Below are positions 62,663-64,000 of a stretch of DNA of 64,000 nucleotides, piece by piece. The DNA comes from Ideonella sp. MAG2 (lineage in GTDB: Bacteria; Pseudomonadota; Gammaproteobacteria; Burkholderiales; Burkholderiaceae_C). Where the stretch lies: the NCBI GenBank assembly GCA_004359425.1, contig PTEU01000001.1, forward strand, positions 1,721,704 to 1,785,703. The letters are read 5' to 3'. The first letter of the stretch is position 1, and each line of letters opens with the position of its first letter. The notes below the pieces were generated by a model. That model was not told where the DNA came from. It ran no database searches and worked only from the letters and a program-made list of their open reading frames with translations. Made by a program: the position numbers and the translations under genes.

Positions 62663-63147
62663 AGGGTGGCATCGGCAGCGCCTCGTTGACGGTGCATGGC
62701 ATCACTGTGGCAGCCTTGGTGGCCGTCAATGCGGTCGGCGATGTCCGAGACCCCCACACCGGCCAACTTTTAGCTGGAGCACGCAGCCCGCAAGGCGGGC
62801 TGCGAGACACCGCTGCCGCACTGCGAGCGGGCGATCTGCCGCAGACCTTGCTGGCCGGTGCCAACACCACCATTGGCGTGGTGGCCACCGACGCGGTGAT
62901 GAGCAAGGTGCAGATGCAGCGCCTAGCCACCATGGCCCACGACGGCCTGGCCCGCACCGTGAACCCCATTCACACCGGTTTTGACGGTGATGTGATGTTC
63001 TCTCTGGCAACAGGCACTGCCAACACCACCTTGGAGCCCACCGTGCTCGGCAGCTTGGCCGCGGAGGTCACCGCCATGGCGGTGGTAGAGGCCATTCGTG
63101 CGGCCAGCAGCCTGCCCGGCATTCCTGCACACCGAGAACGGCGCTGA
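62659..63147 (+). pseudogene. P1-family (DmpA-like) peptidase, C-terminal half only
   Basis: The 162-codon frame matches the second half of P1/S58 family aminopeptidases: MKGGIGSASLTVHGITVAAL, then VNAVGDVRDPHTG, NTTIGVVATDAVMSKVQMQR and HDGLARTVNPIHTGFDGDVM. Full-length enzymes are about 330-370 residues and self-cleave before a Ser/Thr that lies within this half. The N-terminal half is missing. The ATG overlaps the stop of the acyl-CoA dehydrogenase by 4 bp, but this looks like chance at a deletion join, since RQAMKGGIG reads on upstream in frame. Confidence 0.78.
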
Positions 63148-63166
63148 GCGGCTACAGTCGTGGCCC

Positions 63167-63853
63167 ATGAAACTGAGCCAGATTCTCTTTAGCCAAGGGT
63201 TTGGAACCCGCCGGGTGTGCTTTGGCATGATTAACGCGGGCCTAGTGCGCCACGAGGGCCGCGTCCTCGACGACCCCCATGAGGACCTGGAGACCGCCGG
63301 CCTGGTACTGACGGTGGAAGGCAAGCCCTGGCCCTTCCACGAAAAGGCCTTGGTCATGCTGCACAAGCCTGCGGGCTATGAGTGCTCGCAAAAGCCCAAA
63401 CACCACCCCAGTGTCATGACCCTGCTGCCGCCACCGCTGCGTAACCGGGGCGTGCAACCCATTGGTCGCCTGGATGAAGACACCACTGGCCTGCTGCTTT
63501 TGACGGAGGACGGTAGCCTCATCCACAAGCTGACCTCGCCCAAGCACCATGTGCCCAAGGTTTACGAAGTGGGCTGCAAACACCCTCTCGGCGATGACCA
63601 AGTGCAGCGCTTGCTGGCCGGGGTGGTGCTGGACGATGACCCCCAACCCGTCAAGGCTGCCGCCTGTGAGCGTGTCAGCGAGCACCATTTGCGCCTGACC
63701 TTGACCGAGGGCAAGTACCACCAAGTAAAACGCATGGTGGCCGCCGTCAGCAACCGGGTGGAGACCTTGCACCGCAGCAGCTTTGGGCATTTGGTGCTGC
63801 CGCCAGACCTGGCCCCTGGCCAATGGTGCTGGGTGGGCACCTGGCCCAAATAG
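63167..63853 (+). CDS. rsuA: RsuA-family 16S rRNA pseudouridine synthase
   Basis: The 228-residue protein has an S4-like RNA-binding N-terminus (LSQILFSQGFGTRRVCFGMI) and a pseudouridine synthase domain with the catalytic Asp in IGRLDEDTTGLLLLTEDG. It also has LHKPAGYECSQKPKHHPSVM and GKYHQVKRMVAAV, typical of RsuA, which modifies U516 of 16S rRNA. The start at 63167 gives the usual MKLSQILFSQGF. It follows the peptidase remnant by 19 bp and is intact. Confidence 0.9.
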   Translation: MKLSQILFSQGFGTRRVCFGMINAGLVRHEGRVLDDPHEDLETAGLVLTVEGKPWPFHEKALVMLHKPAGYECSQKPKHHPSVMTLLPPPLRNRGVQPIGRLDEDTTGLLLLTEDGSLIHKLTSPKHHVPKVYEVGCKHPLGDDQVQRLLAGVVLDDDPQPVKAAACERVSEHHLRLTLTEGKYHQVKRMVAAVSNRVETLHRSSFGHLVLPPDLAPGQWCWVGTWPK

Positions 63854-63913
63854 CCTGCATAACCGACTGACAGAGTATGCTCAGCGCAGCACGGCCTGAG
63901 AGAGAGACTGACT

Positions 63914-64000
63914 TTGCCTGAACCTGCTGCCGCCCCTGCGCCTGAAGAGCCCCGCCTAGACGCTGCACGGCCTGAGCCACAGTCTCACATCGCCGACGAC
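63914..64000 (+). CDS. Possible start of a further gene (partial)
   Basis: From a TTG at 63914 an open frame of 29 codons (PEPAAAPAPEEPRLDAARPE and on) runs off the window with no stop. The Pro/Glu/Ala-rich start is like a disordered N-terminus. No Shine-Dalgarno of quality and no domain are visible, so this is tentative. Confidence 0.3.
   Translation, partial: MPEPAAAPAPEEPRLDAARPEPQSHIADD

Overview
The window is a chromosomal segment of a high-GC betaproteobacterium, most likely Burkholderiales, family Comamonadaceae. This rests on gene order (leuC-entericidin-leuD-leuB-asd-fimV-truA-trpF-trpB-trpA-accD-folC-SPOR-cvpA-purF-metZ on one strand), on a monomeric NADP isocitrate dehydrogenase, and on short palindromic repeats of a kind common in that family. 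There are no rRNA genes, phage genes, transposases or CRISPR arrays. The assignment is inference from protein families and synteny; no search was run.

Layout. (1) 0-8 kb: end of a lipoprotein gene, then a TetR-regulated RND efflux adaptor and pump, a Pcm-like methyltransferase, a rhodanese and a TolC channel. (2) 8-11 kb, minus strand: waaA (Kdo transfer to lipid A) and a phosphomannomutase/phosphoglucomutase. (3) 11-16 kb: a LytS/LytTR two-component pair, an Ada-AlkA fusion and an Ogt methyltransferase for alkylation repair, an EamA exporter and an HDOD protein. (4) 16.8-17.6 kb: six tRNA genes (Ala, Ala, Glu, Asp, Glu, Asp, in transcription order) behind gltX. (5) 17.6-36 kb, minus strand: a long housekeeping block for methionine, purine, folate, fatty-acid, tryptophan, lysine/threonine and leucine synthesis. 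(6) 36-39.6 kb: a LysR regulator and monomeric icd. (7) 39.7-52.5 kb: a propionate/methylmalonyl-CoA module (prpE remnant, VOC epimerase candidate, pccA, pccB, meaB, GNAT, single-chain methylmalonyl-CoA mutase) with a divergent GntR regulator. (8) 52.6-60.3 kb: a type IV pilus minor-pilin operon (fimT, pilV, pilW, pilX, pilY1, pilE) joined by overlapping start and stop codons. (9) 60.3-64 kb: two acyl-CoA dehydrogenases, a P1-family peptidase remnant and an RsuA-type pseudouridine synthase.

Together the propionyl-CoA genes would carry propionate or odd-chain and branched-chain breakdown products through D- and L-methylmalonyl-CoA to succinyl-CoA, feeding the TCA cycle near icd.

The most unusual property is a set of four clean deletion-type junctions in otherwise well-conserved genes: inside fimV (about 30.17 kb), inside leuC (about 35.44 kb), between prpE and a molybdenum hydroxylase large-subunit gene (about 41.46 kb), and between an acyl-CoA dehydrogenase and a P1 peptidase (about 62.65 kb). 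They are either real recent deletions or assembly errors, and read mapping would decide. Other points to follow: two neighbouring tRNA-Ala genes whose acceptor-stem position 5/68 mismatches look exchanged, a palindromic repeat translated inside meaB, a 159-bp MITE-like palindrome abutting the leuC stop codon, and a PilY1 whose AT-richer N-terminal half carries a recurring C-x8-C motif.
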